Counted from the first letter of the stretch, positions 1 to 9,754 are shown. The stretch: DNA of 64,000 bases from Curvibacter sp. AEP1-3 (GCF_002163715.1 NZ_CP015698.1:3655850-3719849); one strand, 5' to 3'. Translations and numbers: made by a program. The notes: generated by a model not told the origin, from the sequence alone.

Positions 1-30
1 GTGGGTCCGCTGACGCGTCCCACTCTTTTT
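1..30 (+). terminator. Terminator-like hairpin of a gene left of the window
   Basis: GTGGG (1-5) can pair with CCCAC (19-23) and is followed by a T run (25-30), which fits an intrinsic terminator for a + strand gene lying before the window. The inner part of the stem is poorly paired, so this is tentative. It sits 22 bp before the sspA start. Confidence 0.4.
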
Positions 31-52
31 CATTTTTTAGGAGTCTCTCGCC

Positions 53-664
53 ATGATGGTGCTGTATTCAGGAACAACCTGCCCTTTTTCTCATCGTTGC
101 CGTTTTGTCTTGTTTGAGAAGGGCATGGACTTTGAGATCCGTGATGTGGACCTTTACAACAAGCCTGAAGACATCAGTGTGATGAATCCCTATGGGCAAG
201 TCCCCATTTTGGTCGAACGCGATTTGATCTTGTATGAGTCCAACATCATCAATGAATACATTGATGAGCGATTCCCCCATCCACAGTTGATGCCCGGTGA
301 CCCCGTTGACCGGGCCCGTGTACGCCTGTTCTTGTTGAATTTTGAGAAAGAGCTTTTCGTGCACGTCAACACCTTGGAGGCTCGCGCTTCCAAGGGCAAT
401 GAAAAGGCGTTGGAAAAGGCGCGCGCGCACATCCGTGATCGCCTCACCCAGTTGGCGCCTGTGTTTTTGAAGAACAAGTACATGCTTGGCGAGAACTTCT
501 CGATGTTGGATGTGGCTATCGCCCCCTTGTTGTGGCGTCTTGACTACTACGGTATCGATCTGAGCAAGAATGCGGCTCCTTTGTTGAAGTATGCGGAGCG
601 GATCTTCTCTCGCCCTGCGTACATTGAAGCACTGACTCCATCTGAAAAGGTGATGCGCAAGTAA
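53..664 (+). CDS. sspA: Stringent starvation protein A, GST-fold
   Basis: 203 aa, the usual SspA length. A thioredoxin-like N-terminal domain (about residues 3-80) carries SGTTCPFSH near the start and the cis-proline segment NPYGQVPIL (45-53). An all-alpha GST C-terminal domain follows. In E. coli the family binds RNA polymerase and acts in starvation and acid responses rather than as a glutathione transferase; that role is transferred by homology. The start is supported by AGGAG at 39-43; the second ATG (56) is an equally possible start. sspB follows directly, the common proteobacterial arrangement. Confidence 0.93.
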   Translation: MMVLYSGTTCPFSHRCRFVLFEKGMDFEIRDVDLYNKPEDISVMNPYGQVPILVERDLILYESNIINEYIDERFPHPQLMPGDPVDRARVRLFLLNFEKELFVHVNTLEARASKGNEKALEKARAHIRDRLTQLAPVFLKNKYMLGENFSMLDVAIAPLLWRLDYYGIDLSKNAAPLLKYAERIFSRPAYIEALTPSEKVMRK

Positions 665-678
665 GCGCTTTGGCTCTT

Positions 679-1170
679 ATGATGGACTCCATGGATACCC
701 CTTCGACACGGCCTTATCTCATTCGGGCACTCTATGAGTGGTGCACGGATAACGGCTTTACGCCATTTATCGCGGTCCAAGTCGATGAGACGGTGCGGGT
801 TCCCATGGAGTTCGTCAAAGATGGTGAAATCGTGCTCAATGTCAGCTTTGACGCAACCAGTGCCTTGAAGCTTGGGAATGATTACATTGAGTTCAAGGGT
901 CGGTTTGGGGGCGTTGCGAGGGACATCCTGGTTCCAGTAAATCGGGTTTTGGCCATTTATGCCCGTGAAAATGGGCAAGGTATGGCCTTTCCCGTCAGTT
1001 CTGTGATGAGGCAAGAATCACAGTCGAAGCCAGTCGATGCAGAGGGCGAGCGTGTTGCGCCACCTGTACTAGCTTCCGTAGAAGCAGGTATAGCAGAGGA
1101 TGATGGAACACCCACGCCTCCTAAGCCGGCCTCGCCAGTCGGTCGACCGGCTTTAACGCGAATTAAATAA
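679..1170 (+). CDS. sspB: ClpXP adaptor / protease specificity-enhancing factor SspB
   Basis: About 163 aa. The N-terminal substrate-binding domain contains RPYLIRALYEW and SFDATSALKLGND. A variable, Pro/Ala-rich linker leads to a C-terminal tail ending GRPALTRIK, which matches the XB peptide that docks SspB on ClpX. The protein delivers ssrA-tagged peptides from stalled ribosomes to ClpXP (family knowledge). It begins 15 bp after sspA and is probably co-transcribed. Start is uncertain: TTG 670, ATG 679, 682 and 691 are all in frame and none has a strong ribosome-binding site. Confidence 0.9.
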   Translation: MMDSMDTPSTRPYLIRALYEWCTDNGFTPFIAVQVDETVRVPMEFVKDGEIVLNVSFDATSALKLGNDYIEFKGRFGGVARDILVPVNRVLAIYARENGQGMAFPVSSVMRQESQSKPVDAEGERVAPPVLASVEAGIAEDDGTPTPPKPASPVGRPALTRIK

Positions 1171-1217
1171 GCGTAGTTTCCAGAACTTGCTTTTGGCTGA
1201 GGTAGAATCCAGCCCGT

Positions 1218-1293
1218 GCCGGTTTAGCTCAGTTGGTAGAGCAACCGCCTTGTAAGCGGTAGGTCATCAGTTCGAATCCGATAACCGGCACCA
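1218..1293 (+). tRNA. tRNA-Thr (anticodon TGT)
   Basis: A full cloverleaf can be drawn. The acceptor arm is GCCGGTT paired with AACCGGC, followed by discriminator A and encoded CCA (1291-1293). The D arm is TAGCTCAGTTGGTAGAGCA. The anticodon stem is ACCGC/GCGGT around loop CTTGTAA (anticodon TGT), and the T arm contains GTTCGAATC. It lies between sspB and the dciA-like gene. A possible -10 hexamer TAGAAT lies at 1203-1208; I did not find a convincing -35. Confidence 0.97.
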
Positions 1294-1305
1294 TTCCTCC
1301 TCTCG

Positions 1306-1626
1306 TTATCTCCCCAGCGATGACGACGACATTTGTACCTTCAAGCGGATTGAGGTAACCTCCCAGCCTTTGGATCGCAGGTGCGCTTGTAATGCAGGCA
1401 TGAGTTGCCGCAACTTGGCCGCAACCGCATTGTTTTCCAGTATCAGGCACCATACCGTTCCGTCAATCGGCCCGGCCTTGATGCTGCCAAGCAAGGATTT
1501 GGGAATCAAGCCTTGGATACTTTTCAGTCGCGCCGATGATTCGTTTGCCAAATCCGCCAAGTGGGCCAGCGTTGGCGATTCATGAGCGGCCTGCAGTGCG
1601 GTCACGGAACGATGGTTTCTGATCAT
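1306..1626 (-). CDS. dciA: DUF721/DciA-like protein (candidate DnaB helicase loader)
   Basis: 106 aa, basic, with a KH-like alpha/beta layout. Motifs are weak by eye. The call rests on general resemblance to DUF721 (VWCLILENNAVAAKLRQLMP, then a basic tail) and on context: it lies next to an M23 peptidase and secA, where the dciA gene (PA4405) of Pseudomonas aeruginosa also lies. DciA loads or interacts with the replicative helicase in bacteria lacking DnaC/DnaI. It is divergent from the M23 gene (31 bp apart). No clear ribosome-binding site precedes the ATG. Function is inference. Confidence 0.65.
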   Translation of the reverse strand: MIRNHRSVTALQAAHESPTLAHLADLANESSARLKSIQGLIPKSLLGSIKAGPIDGTVWCLILENNAVAAKLRQLMPALQAHLRSKGWEVTSIRLKVQMSSSSLGR

Positions 1627-1657
1627 GACAGCAATCTAAAAACAAAGGAACGGTTGG

Positions 1658-2614
1658 ATGCAAGTGATTATCACGGATGCGTGGATGGCCAGAACGCGAG
1701 CCTTTCACCTGAGCGGCGTCAAGTTGCTGCTGTCGCTATTGCTGCTCTCTCTCTGTTTGATGTTGACTTCGGCGGTACTGTATCACTGGGTGTTCATGAA
1801 AGGTGCACGTGAGGGCTGGCCGATTATTGGCTCCTTAGTTCGACTGGTTGTGAAAGATGAATTCGCACAACGGGATCGATACGTGAAGGAGAATATTGAG
1901 GTCTTGGCCAAGCGCTTGGGCGAGATGCAGGCAAAAATGCTGCAGTTAGAGTCCCTAGGCGAGCGGGTGTCAGGCTTGGCAGGCATCAACCCCGCCGATA
2001 TTGCCATCAAGCCGGGTCAAGGTGGTGCTCTTGTCAGTGGCCGCGATCTCACGATCGAAGAGCTGGACGCTACGCTCACAGCGCTCGATGGGCTGGCAAG
2101 TCAGCGGACCGATGTTATGACGGTGATTGAGTCCCGACTGTTCGAGCAAAAAATCAAGAAAATGATGGTGCCCACCCAAATTCCTGTGCCCGATGCCAAT
2201 TTGGGTTCGACATTCGGTTGGCGCATCGATCCCATTACGGGGCGCTCTGCGTTGCATACCGGTTTGGATTTTCCGGCCACCCCTGGAACACCGATCTATG
2301 CTGCCGCAGGTGGAATGGTGGTTACCCAAGAGTTCCACCCCCAATACGGGAATATGCTGGAAGTGGATCATGGCAACAACTTGATCACGCGATATGCCCA
2401 TGCGTCCAAGATCCTGGTCAAAAAGGGTGATCTGATCAAGCGTGGGCAAAGAATCGCTGAAGTAGGCAATACAGGCAGATCAACTGGACCTCATCTCCAT
2501 TTTGAGGTTCTGGTTCAGGGCGTGCCTCAGGATCCTCAAAAGTTTCTGAGCGCCGGCAAAGGCCTCGCTGCATCGCAAGTTGCCGGTTCGAAGACTGTCG
2601 CAACGCAACGCTAA
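1658..2614 (+). CDS. Membrane-anchored M23 (LytM) metallopeptidase
   Basis: 318 aa. One N-terminal membrane segment (about 20-46) is followed by a helical, coiled-coil-prone region (65-165) and a C-terminal LytM domain (about 175-300). The zinc and catalytic signature is complete: H200 and D204 in HTGLDF, H248 in YAHAS, and H279-x-H281 in GPHLHFEV. An active peptidoglycan endopeptidase on the periplasmic side, rather than a degenerate activator like EnvC, is therefore plausible. AAAGGAA (1644-1650) supports the start. It lies just upstream of secA, as in other beta- and gammaproteobacteria. Confidence 0.9.
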   Translation: MQVIITDAWMARTRAFHLSGVKLLLSLLLLSLCLMLTSAVLYHWVFMKGAREGWPIIGSLVRLVVKDEFAQRDRYVKENIEVLAKRLGEMQAKMLQLESLGERVSGLAGINPADIAIKPGQGGALVSGRDLTIEELDATLTALDGLASQRTDVMTVIESRLFEQKIKKMMVPTQIPVPDANLGSTFGWRIDPITGRSALHTGLDFPATPGTPIYAAAGGMVVTQEFHPQYGNMLEVDHGNNLITRYAHASKILVKKGDLIKRGQRIAEVGNTGRSTGPHLHFEVLVQGVPQDPQKFLSAGKGLAASQVAGSKTVATQR

Positions 2615-2756
2615 AATGGTGGATTAAGCTCGATTGGAATGAGTGTCTCTGGCAGAGACTTGACTTCCGGAATCGCGCCACCAAATCAAATCGATTAGTA
2701 AAAGGACTGCGCTGATTACAAAGCCCATGGTGGGCTTTCGACTCAGGCTTGCATTG

Positions 2757-5510
2757 ATGGCCATTAACATCCTCACCAAAATATTTGGCAGCCGCAACGA
2801 CCGCTTGCTTAAGCAGTATCGTGCTGTCGTAGCCCGTATCAATGCACTTGAATCGCAGTTTGAAACACTGACCGATGAGGGACTCAGAGTGAAAACTCAG
2901 GAGTTCAAAGATCGCGTAGCGAAAGGGGAGACGCTGGATGCGATCCTTCCGGAAGCTTTTGCGGTTGTTCGCGAAGGCTCCAAGCGCATCATGAAAATGC
3001 GCCACTTTGATGTCCAGATGCTTGGCGGCATGGCGCTGCATTACGGGAAAATTTCCGAAATGCGTACCGGAGAAGGCAAGACGCTTACAGCGACATTGCC
3101 GGTTTATCTGAACGCACTAAGTGGCAAGGGTGTTCACGTTGTTACGGTAAACGACTATCTCGCGAGTCGCGATGCCCGTTGGATGGGGCGTCTGTACAAC
3201 TTCTTGGGTCTGTCGGTGGGTATCAATTTGCCGCAGGCCCCGCGCGAAGAGAAGCAGCAAGCCTACGCGTCAGACATCACCTACGGTACCAATAACGAAT
3301 ACGGCTTCGACTACCTACGCGACAACATGGTCTATGAAGCGGGTGATCGCGTGCAACGCGGGCTGAACTTCGCGATCGTTGATGAAGTGGACTCCATCCT
3401 GATTGATGAGGCGCGCACGCCATTGATCATTAGCGGGCAAGCGGAAGACCACACGGATCTGTACATTGCCATCAACAAGGCGATCCCCCGGTTGGTGAAG
3501 CAAGAGGGTGAAGCTGACCCGATCACGGGACAAGGCATTACCAAGCCTGGCGACTTCACTTTGGACGAAAAGAGCCATCAGGTCTTTTTGACTGAGCAAG
3601 GTCATGAGGCTGCGGAAGTCATTTTTGCTGAGCTCGGCTTGATTCCAGCCGGGTCTTCGTTATACGACCCCGCGAACATTACGCTGATGCATCACTTGTA
3701 TGCAGCACTGCGAGCCAATCACCTGTATCACCGTGACCAGCATTACGTAGTGCAAAACGGTGAAATCGTCATTGTGGATGAGTTCACCGGGCGTTTGATG
3801 TCCGGCCGGCGTTGGAGCGATGGTTTGCACCAAGCGGTTGAGGCTAAAGAAGGTGTCCAGATCCAGGCAGAAAACCAGACACTGGCTTCCATTACTTTCC
3901 AGAATTACTTCCGGCTTTACAACAAGCTGGCCGGTATGACAGGTACAGCTGACACCGAAGCCTATGAATTCCAAGAGATATACGGGCTTGAAACGGTGGT
4001 CATTCCACCGAACCGGATCAGCCGTCGTGAAGACCAGTTGGACCGCGTGTACAAAACGACCCGCGAAAAGTACGAAGCTGCAATCAAAGATATCCGGGAA
4101 TGTTACGAGCGCGGCCAGCCCGTCTTGGTTGGAACTACGTCCATCGAAAACTCAGAAATCATTGCGCAGTTGTTGGAAAAAGAAAAGCTCCCACACCAGG
4201 TGCTTAACGCCAAGCAGCATGCTCGTGAGGCCGATATCGTTGCGCAGGCAGGCCGAGCCAAAATGATCACGATTGCCACCAACATGGCAGGTCGGGGCAC
4301 CGACATTGTGTTGGGCGGCAACATGGACAAGGCCATAGAAGCGGTGGAAGCTGACGAATCTCTCGATGCAGCAGCGAAACAAGCAAAGATTACGGAACTG
4401 CGCGCGCAATGGCAGAAGGATCATGAAGCCATCAAGGCACTGGGCGGTCTGCGTATCATTGCGACGGAGCGCCATGAGTCCCGCCGTATTGATAACCAAC
4501 TGCGTGGCCGCTCCGGGCGTCAGGGAGATCCGGGCTCTTCGCGTTTTTATCTGAGTCTTGACGACTCACTGATGCGTATATTTGCGGGCGATCGCGTCAA
4601 GTCCATCATGGACCGATTGAAGATGCCGGAGGGCGAAGCCATTGAGGCTGGTATCGTGACGCGCAGCATTGAAAGCGCCCAGCGCAAGGTTGAGGCGCGC
4701 AACTTTGACATGCGCAAACAATTGCTGGAGTACGACGATGTATCCAATGACCAGCGCAAAGTCATTTATCAGCAGCGCAACGCCATTCTGGATGCGCAGG
4801 ACCTTACTGCTCAAATAGCGGGACTGCGTGAGGGCGCATTTGAAGACATCGTCCGTCAATACGTGCCGGTCGAGTCGGTCGAGGAACAGTGGGACGTTCC
4901 TGCACTGCAGAAGGCTTTGGTCGATGATTGGCAGTTGGAGTTGGATCTGCAAAAGCAAGTCACGGACGCCAGCTCCATCACGGATGAAGAAATTGTTGCA
5001 TCTGTCACCACGGCTGCAAATGCCGCGTTTGATGCAAAAGTTGAGTTGGTCGGAAAAGACAACTTCACCCAGTTCGAACGCATGGTGTTGTTGCAAAGCA
5101 TTGATACCCATTGGCGTGATCACCTGAGTGCTTTGGATTACTTGCGTCAAGGCATTCACTTGCGTGGTTATGCCCAAAAGCAGCCTAAGCAGGAATACAA
5201 GCGCGAGGCTTTCGAGTTGTTCGGGCAGTTGTTGGACTCTGTGAAGAACGACGTCACCAAGATCTTGATGACGGTCAAAATTCAATCCAGCGAACAGTTG
5301 GAGCAGGCTGCCGATGCCATTGAGACACGTGGCGAAAGCATTTCGAATGTGACGTACACCGCACCAACTGAAAGTGGTGAGGTAGAGACTACTGTTGACC
5401 CCAGCACCGTTCAGGCGTCTGCATCAGATGTGCCGCGGGTCGGACGTAACGATCCTTGCCCATGCGGCAGCGGTAAGAAGTACAAGCAGTGCCACGGCAA
5501 ACTTATCTGA
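2757..5510 (+). CDS. secA: Protein translocase ATPase SecA
   Basis: 917 aa with the start set at the ATG giving [11 protein letters not shown], the usual beginning of SecA; an upstream in-frame start (2727) would add 10 atypical residues. Visible landmarks are Walker A RTGEGKT (103-109), [13 protein letters not shown] (Walker B) and the [16 protein letters not shown] region of NBD2. The C-terminal zinc-binding tail has C901, C903, C912 and H913, which binds SecB and the membrane. It drives preprotein export through SecYEG. The nearest upstream gene is the M23 peptidase and argJ follows after 10 bp. Confidence 0.98.
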   Translation: MAINILTKIFGSRNDRLLKQYRAVVARINALESQFETLTDEGLRVKTQEFKDRVAKGETLDAILPEAFAVVREGSKRIMKMRHFDVQMLGGMALHYGKISEMRTGEGKTLTATLPVYLNALSGKGVHVVTVNDYLASRDARWMGRLYNFLGLSVGINLPQAPREEKQQAYASDITYGTNNEYGFDYLRDNMVYEAGDRVQRGLNFAIVDEVDSILIDEARTPLIISGQAEDHTDLYIAINKAIPRLVKQEGEADPITGQGITKPGDFTLDEKSHQVFLTEQGHEAAEVIFAELGLIPAGSSLYDPANITLMHHLYAALRANHLYHRDQHYVVQNGEIVIVDEFTGRLMSGRRWSDGLHQAVEAKEGVQIQAENQTLASITFQNYFRLYNKLAGMTGTADTEAYEFQEIYGLETVVIPPNRISRREDQLDRVYKTTREKYEAAIKDIRECYERGQPVLVGTTSIENSEIIAQLLEKEKLPHQVLNAKQHAREADIVAQAGRAKMITIATNMAGRGTDIVLGGNMDKAIEAVEADESLDAAAKQAKITELRAQWQKDHEAIKALGGLRIIATERHESRRIDNQLRGRSGRQGDPGSSRFYLSLDDSLMRIFAGDRVKSIMDRLKMPEGEAIEAGIVTRSIESAQRKVEARNFDMRKQLLEYDDVSNDQRKVIYQQRNAILDAQDLTAQIAGLREGAFEDIVRQYVPVESVEEQWDVPALQKALVDDWQLELDLQKQVTDASSITDEEIVASVTTAANAAFDAKVELVGKDNFTQFERMVLLQSIDTHWRDHLSALDYLRQGIHLRGYAQKQPKQEYKREAFELFGQLLDSVKNDVTKILMTVKIQSSEQLEQAADAIETRGESISNVTYTAPTESGEVETTVDPSTVQASASDVPRVGRNDPCPCGSGKKYKQCHGKLI

Positions 5511-5520
5511 GGCTCATGTC

Positions 5521-6747
5521 ATGCCAGTAAATCTTCCATTGCCTGTTGCCGCTGACCTTTTGGCAATCCCCGGTGTCCGCATCGGTGTGACTGAGGCCGG
5601 TGTCCGCAAAGCAGGCAGAAAGGACCTGACGGTGATGCTGTTGGATGAAGGCTGCAGCGTGGGCGGTGTGTTTACCACCAATCGCTTTTGCGCAGCGCCA
5701 GTCCAAGTCTGTCGTGAGCATCTTGGCTTGTCTGCTTCACGTGCTGTCTTGATCAATACCGGAAACGCCAATGCAGGTACCGGTGCAGATGGATTGGCGC
5801 GCGCAAAGCAAAGCTGTGTGGCCCTGGCAGCCAAACTCGGCACTCAAGCGGAACAGGTGTTACCGTTTTCGACCGGTGTGATCATGGAGCAGCTTCCGGT
5901 AGACCGCATTGTGGCGGGGATGGATGCCGCCATTGCCGACGTTCAGGCTGATCACTGGTTGAAGGCCGCCGAAGGCATCATGACCACGGATACCCAGCCC
6001 AAAGCGTTCAGTGCTACTGCGGAAGTGGATGGCCATCAGGTTTCGGTAACTGGCATCAGCAAGGGTGCGGGAATGATCCGTCCCAATATGGCCACTATGT
6101 TGGGCTTCATAGCCACCGATGCCTGTATTGATCAGTCGGTGATGAATGCATTGGCACGGGAACTGGCGGAAGGGTCATTCAATCGCGTCACGGTTGATGG
6201 CGATACATCGACCAATGACTCTTTGCTCGTCATCGCGACCAACAAGGCAGGGAACACTCCCGTCACTGATTTGAATACGCCCGCCGCCAGCGCGCTGAAA
6301 ACGGCGCTCCTGGAGGTGGCCCGCAAGTTGGCACAAGCGATTGTGCGAGACGGTGAGGGCGCCACCAAGTTTATTTCCGTACAAGTCGAGGGCGGACGAA
6401 CAGAGGCCGAATGCCGATTGGCCGCGTATGCGATAGCGCATTCTCCTTTGGTGAAGACCGCGTTCTTTGCCAGTGACCCGAACCTAGGTCGCATCCTTGC
6501 GGCAGTGGGCTATGCCGGAATCGAGGATCTGGATCAGGGTCTGATCGAGCTCTTTCTGGATGAAGTTCATGTCGTGACCCGTGGGGGGCGGAACCCGGCG
6601 TATCGCGAAGAAGATGGTCAGCGTGTCATGAAGCAGAGCGAAATTACCGTGCGTGTCGGATTGGGCCGGGGCGATGCCGCCCAGACCGTTTGGACCTGTG
6701 ATTTGAGCCACGATTACGTCACGATCAACGCGGATTACCGGTCTTGA
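5521..6747 (+). CDS. argJ: Bifunctional glutamate N-acetyltransferase / amino-acid acetyltransferase ArgJ
   Basis: 408 aa. ArgJ is made as a precursor that cleaves itself at a conserved Thr. Here the site is A191|T192 inside [10 protein letters not shown], preceded by KGAGMI, so alpha and beta chains are expected. It recycles the acetyl group from N-acetylornithine to glutamate in arginine synthesis; whether it also uses acetyl-CoA cannot be read from the sequence. The ATG at 5521 gives the typical MPVNLPLP start; longer in-frame forms would overlap secA. The DUF815 gene follows at once. Confidence 0.96.
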   Translation: MPVNLPLPVAADLLAIPGVRIGVTEAGVRKAGRKDLTVMLLDEGCSVGGVFTTNRFCAAPVQVCREHLGLSASRAVLINTGNANAGTGADGLARAKQSCVALAAKLGTQAEQVLPFSTGVIMEQLPVDRIVAGMDAAIADVQADHWLKAAEGIMTTDTQPKAFSATAEVDGHQVSVTGISKGAGMIRPNMATMLGFIATDACIDQSVMNALARELAEGSFNRVTVDGDTSTNDSLLVIATNKAGNTPVTDLNTPAASALKTALLEVARKLAQAIVRDGEGATKFISVQVEGGRTEAECRLAAYAIAHSPLVKTAFFASDPNLGRILAAVGYAGIEDLDQGLIELFLDEVHVVTRGGRNPAYREEDGQRVMKQSEITVRVGLGRGDAAQTVWTCDLSHDYVTINADYRS

Positions 6748-6758
6748 CGGGGAGCGCC

Positions 6759-7634
6759 ATGACCGATGCCTTGGAGCGGTTTTTTGCACGTGCTGAGCTC
6801 TTTATGGAGCGTGTAGAGGCTTCTTTACCCCACACATTGACAGCGCCGGACTGGACTGCTTCTATCGCGTTTCGATACCGTCGCCGCACTTCTGGCCAAG
6901 GCATCATCAGCCCGGTGGCTCACGTGGGCGCCATGAGTCTCGAGTCGCTTCGTGAAATTGACGATCAGAAGGAAAAAATTTATCGCAACACCGCTCAATT
7001 TGTCGGCGGTGGCACGGCGAATAATGTGTTGCTCACTGGTGCACGTGGGACCGGAAAATCCTCGTTGATACGTGCTTGCTTGCATACGTTTGCACCAAAA
7101 GGCTTGCGACTGATTGAAGTCGACAAAGCGGATTTGATCGACTTGCAGGACATCATTGAGCTCATCGCTTCGCGCCCTGAAAAGTTCATCGTTTTTTGCG
7201 ATGACCTCAGCTTTGACGACGGCGAACCTGGCTATAAGGCTTTGAAGTCCGTGCTCGATGGATCGGTGGCAGCCTCCACTCCCAATGTGCTTATCTACGC
7301 GACCAGTAATCGTCGCCACTTGTTACCTGAATATATGTCTGAAAACCAGACCTATAAGCACACCGAGGACGGTGAAGTGCACCCCGGTGAAAGTGTCGAA
7401 GAGAAAATTTCCCTTTCTGAGCGATTCGGTTTGTGGGTCAGCTTCTACCCTTTCAGCCAGGACGAGTATTTGTCTATCGTCGACCTATGGCTGGGAAGCC
7501 TGGGTTTCGGTACGGAACAAATTGCCGTTGCGAGGTCTGAAGCATTGCTGTGGGCCTTGGAGCGAGGTGCTCGCAGTGGCCGCGTTGCCTACCAGTTTGC
7601 CCGCGACTTTGCGGGCAGAGCCGCCTTGCCATGA
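6759..7634 (+). CDS. DUF815 family AAA+ ATP-binding protein
   Basis: 291 aa. Residues about 85-250 form an AAA-type P-loop domain: Walker A GARGTGKS (94-101) and Walker B-like IVFCDDLSFDD. The family is widespread in proteobacteria but its function is not known to me. The ATG at 6759 follows GGGGAG at a good distance; the alternative TTG at 6744 overlaps the argJ stop. The stop overlaps the mutT start (ATGA), so the genes are probably translationally coupled. The argJ-DUF815-mutT order is common in Burkholderiales, to my recollection. Confidence 0.85.
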   Translation: MTDALERFFARAELFMERVEASLPHTLTAPDWTASIAFRYRRRTSGQGIISPVAHVGAMSLESLREIDDQKEKIYRNTAQFVGGGTANNVLLTGARGTGKSSLIRACLHTFAPKGLRLIEVDKADLIDLQDIIELIASRPEKFIVFCDDLSFDDGEPGYKALKSVLDGSVAASTPNVLIYATSNRRHLLPEYMSENQTYKHTEDGEVHPGESVEEKISLSERFGLWVSFYPFSQDEYLSIVDLWLGSLGFGTEQIAVARSEALLWALERGARSGRVAYQFARDFAGRAALP

Positions 7635-8116
7635 GTCAACCTTTGGTGGCTGACCCGCTTTTGGCGCGTGAAGGCGGGGTCAATCGCAAGGTGGTGGAGG
7701 TGGCAGTGGGCGTTCTCATGCTGCCCGATGGGGCTTTCCTTTTGACTTCGCGCCCCGAGGGTAAGGCCTATGCAGGTTATTGGGAGTTCCCGGGTGGCAA
7801 AGTTGAGTCGGGCGAGTCGATTGAGCAGGCCTTGCGTCGGGAGCTTCAAGAGGAGATAGGGGTCACGATTGCAAGTGCAACTCCCTGGCGCGTGGAGCTG
7901 GTGGACTATCCACATGCCTTGGTGCGACTTCACTTTTGCAAAGTGCTCGAATGGAGCGGCGAGCTCGAAATGCGTGAGGGGCAGGCCTATTCCTGGCAAC
8001 AATTACCCGTGCAGGTCGATCCAGTGTTGCCGGGAACGATCCCCGTATTGGACTGGTTTGCACAGGAGCGTGACTTTGTTGGTGCTACTATTTTTGTAGC
8101 TGCCGGCGCGGATTAA
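7631..8116 (+). CDS. mutT: 8-oxo-dGTP diphosphatase MutT (NUDIX)
   Basis: 161 aa with a complete Nudix box GX5EX7REUXEEXGU at residues 56-78 (begins GGKVESGE, ends EEIGV). It removes 8-oxo-dGTP from the nucleotide pool and so prevents A:T to C:G mutation. The start overlaps the previous stop (ATGA). The last residues (GATIFVAAGAD) are encoded by one copy of the ~45-bp interspersed repeat (8083-8127), so this C-terminus may differ from that of close homologues. It is convergent with yacG, separated by a hairpin at 8115-8136. Confidence 0.92.
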   Translation: MSQPLVADPLLAREGGVNRKVVEVAVGVLMLPDGAFLLTSRPEGKAYAGYWEFPGGKVESGESIEQALRRELQEEIGVTIASATPWRVELVDYPHALVRLHFCKVLEWSGELEMREGQAYSWQQLPVQVDPVLPGTIPVLDWFAQERDFVGATIFVAAGAD

Positions 8117-8127
8117 TCAGGCGCTAC
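8083..8127 (+). repeat. Interspersed ~45-bp repeat, copy A (overlaps mutT 3' end)
   Basis: Begins TGCTACTATTTTTGTAGCTG and ends GGCGCTAC. It aligns without gaps to copy B (54181-54225) at 34 of 45 positions by my count. It supplies the last ten or so codons and the stop of mutT, and its right end forms part of the hairpin between mutT and yacG. Confidence 0.75.
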
Positions 8128-8140
8128 GGCCTGATTTATT
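8115..8140. terminator. Bidirectional terminator-like hairpin between mutT and yacG
   Basis: AATCAGGC (8115-8122), a six-base loop, then GCCTGATT (8129-8136): a perfect 8-bp stem followed by TATT. It begins inside the mutT stop codon (TAA 8114-8116). It sits between two convergent genes, as expected for a shared terminator, and its left arm lies inside repeat copy A. Confidence 0.65.
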
Positions 8141-8333
8141 GCATTTTTGGATCGCCGAAAGCTACGTCTTCCGGGGGGGCTTCCGTAGGTACGCGAAATG
8201 CCTCACTAGCCCAAGCGCCCAGATCAAGATTTTTGCAGCGGTCGCTGCAAAAGGGGCGGTATCGGTTGGATGGAGCAAAAACACTGTCTCCGCCACATCG
8301 GGGGCACCGGACGATTTTTTCAGTCGCGGCCAT
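8136..8333 (-). CDS. yacG: DNA gyrase inhibitor YacG (zinc-binding)
   Basis: 65 aa from the ATG at 8333; a TTG at 8354 would add seven residues. Four zinc ligands are visible: C10 and C13 (CPRCGG), C29 and C33 (FCSDRCK). In E. coli the protein binds GyrB and inhibits gyrase; the role is by homology. It is the last gene of the pilB-pilC-pilD-coaE-zapD-yacG series on the minus strand, 30 bp after zapD, matching the coaE-zapD-yacG order of many proteobacteria. Confidence 0.9.
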   Translation of the reverse strand: MAATEKIVRCPRCGGDSVFAPSNRYRPFCSDRCKNLDLGAWASEAFRVPTEAPPEDVAFGDPKMQ

Positions 8334-8363
8334 CTTCTTTTTTGGTTGAAGCAAGCTCTGCCC

Positions 8364-9119
8364 TTAAGAGCACAGTGTGAGCTCGAAGGCAGTGTCTTGG
8401 CCGCATGCGTGCAAGCGGTCATCCGCGTCGTGTCGCATCAGGCGAATAGACACCATCAGCCTGTTGCCGCTGATTTCAGGAATGACTTGCAGTTCAGGAT
8501 CGAGTGCCAAACGCAGTAACTGAAACGTACGGCCCTGTGGCAAATTCTGCTGAAACTGTCCGCCCACCGCCATCACTTTCTGGGGTGCACCGGAATCTCT
8601 TAGCATCTTGAGCAGAAGGTGAATGGATTCAGCCAACGGAGCCAAGGTGGCTGCCCAGCGCTGGAGATCCTGCTGACGCGACTCCGCACTCCGGTGTTGC
8701 CAAGAGTAGTAAGCTGGCAAATCAAATTCGCAGGTGCCTCCGGGTATACCTACCCGGCTTCGGATACTCATTAACCAATCATTTTCGGTCAGCGATTGAC
8801 CGGCTTTCCCCGTGAGTGCATTCAGCGCACTAAAGCAGCCATCCAACTGGGCAATCACTTTGTCCAAAACTGCCTCGGAAATGGCCGGATTGCCGCGATA
8901 TCCGTTCAGAGCTTGCTTTTGTTTATCAAGGTCTTTGAGGACGTCGGACTTCAAATCCGCTCGCGCGCCCACATCCATCACTTCAAAAATGGTGGTTAGC
9001 GCGTAATGGTGATCTAGGGGCGAAGCGCGGCCCATCAACTCAGCCAAACGGAGAAACAAATGCTCCAAACGCAAATAGGTGCGAATGCGTTCGTTGAAGG
9101 GGTATTCGTAGAGGATCAC
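8364..9119 (-). CDS. zapD: Cell division protein ZapD
   Basis: 251 aa from a GTG at 9119, which gives the usual N-terminus ILYEYPFNERIRTYLRLEHL and the usual family length. Another GTG (9161) would add 14 atypical residues and overlap coaE. ZapD is a cytoplasmic, mostly helical protein that cross-links FtsZ filaments at the division ring. It lies between coaE and yacG as in many beta- and gammaproteobacteria. Confidence 0.9.
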   Translation of the reverse strand: MILYEYPFNERIRTYLRLEHLFLRLAELMGRASPLDHHYALTTIFEVMDVGARADLKSDVLKDLDKQKQALNGYRGNPAISEAVLDKVIAQLDGCFSALNALTGKAGQSLTENDWLMSIRSRVGIPGGTCEFDLPAYYSWQHRSAESRQQDLQRWAATLAPLAESIHLLLKMLRDSGAPQKVMAVGGQFQQNLPQGRTFQLLRLALDPELQVIPEISGNRLMVSIRLMRHDADDRLHACGQDTAFELTLCS

Positions 9120-9141
9120 GCTGTTTTTTCCGGACGCCGAA

Positions 9142-9750
9142 TCATAGCCCGAACTGCACACTTATTTGCTGCGTCAGAGTCTCAAGTTGACTTAAAGTGA
9201 TCCCATCGTTGAAGATCACAAAGTCTGCACCTTTGAGGCGCTTCGTTCGCATTGCCTGAGCCGCCAATACGGCGCGGACCTCGGTTTCAGATAGTCCATT
9301 GCGCCGGCGCACGCGATCAATTTGCGTGTTCTCGGTGCAGTCCACTACAACAATCGTGTCGAGGCTTTGGCGCCAATGACTGGACTCCATGAGCAGTGGG
9401 ATGTCGTACACCACGCAAGGTGCCGAGTTTGCATCTGCTCTCAGTGCCTCCTGCTCAATCGATGCTTTGACCAGTGGGTGAACGATGGCTTCCAAGCGCT
9501 TTCGTGCATTCGGGTTCTGGAATGCCAATTCCCGCATTTTTACCCTGTCCAAGGCACCATTGTGACCGATGACCTGCGGGCCAAAAGCTTGAGTCAATTC
9601 GGGTATCGCAGCCCCTCCAGTTGAGGTGGTACTGCGCGAAATGGCATCCGCGTCGATGAGGTAAGCGCCGCGTTGGGTCAAAAAGCGAGCGAGGGTACTT
9701 TTTCCGCTGCCCATGCCTCCTGTGAGTCCGACGCGTATGCCCTTCGACAT
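9142..9750 (-). CDS. coaE: Dephospho-CoA kinase
   Basis: 202 aa. The N-terminal P-loop GGMGSGKST (11-19) is followed by DADAISR, the typical acceptor-site segment of CoaE. It phosphorylates the ribose 3'-hydroxyl of dephospho-CoA, the last step of coenzyme A synthesis. It follows pilD by 4 bp and is probably part of the pilus operon transcript. Confidence 0.95.
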   Translation of the reverse strand: MSKGIRVGLTGGMGSGKSTLARFLTQRGAYLIDADAISRSTTSTGGAAIPELTQAFGPQVIGHNGALDRVKMRELAFQNPNARKRLEAIVHPLVKASIEQEALRADANSAPCVVYDIPLLMESSHWRQSLDTIVVVDCTENTQIDRVRRRNGLSETEVRAVLAAQAMRTKRLKGADFVIFNDGITLSQLETLTQQISVQFGL

Positions 9751-9754
9751 GAGC

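Noticed and set aside
5395..5520. 42-codon extension of argJ into secA
   Set aside because: Overlaps the secA zinc tail in another frame and is unlike ArgJ N-termini; ATG 5521 gives the normal start.
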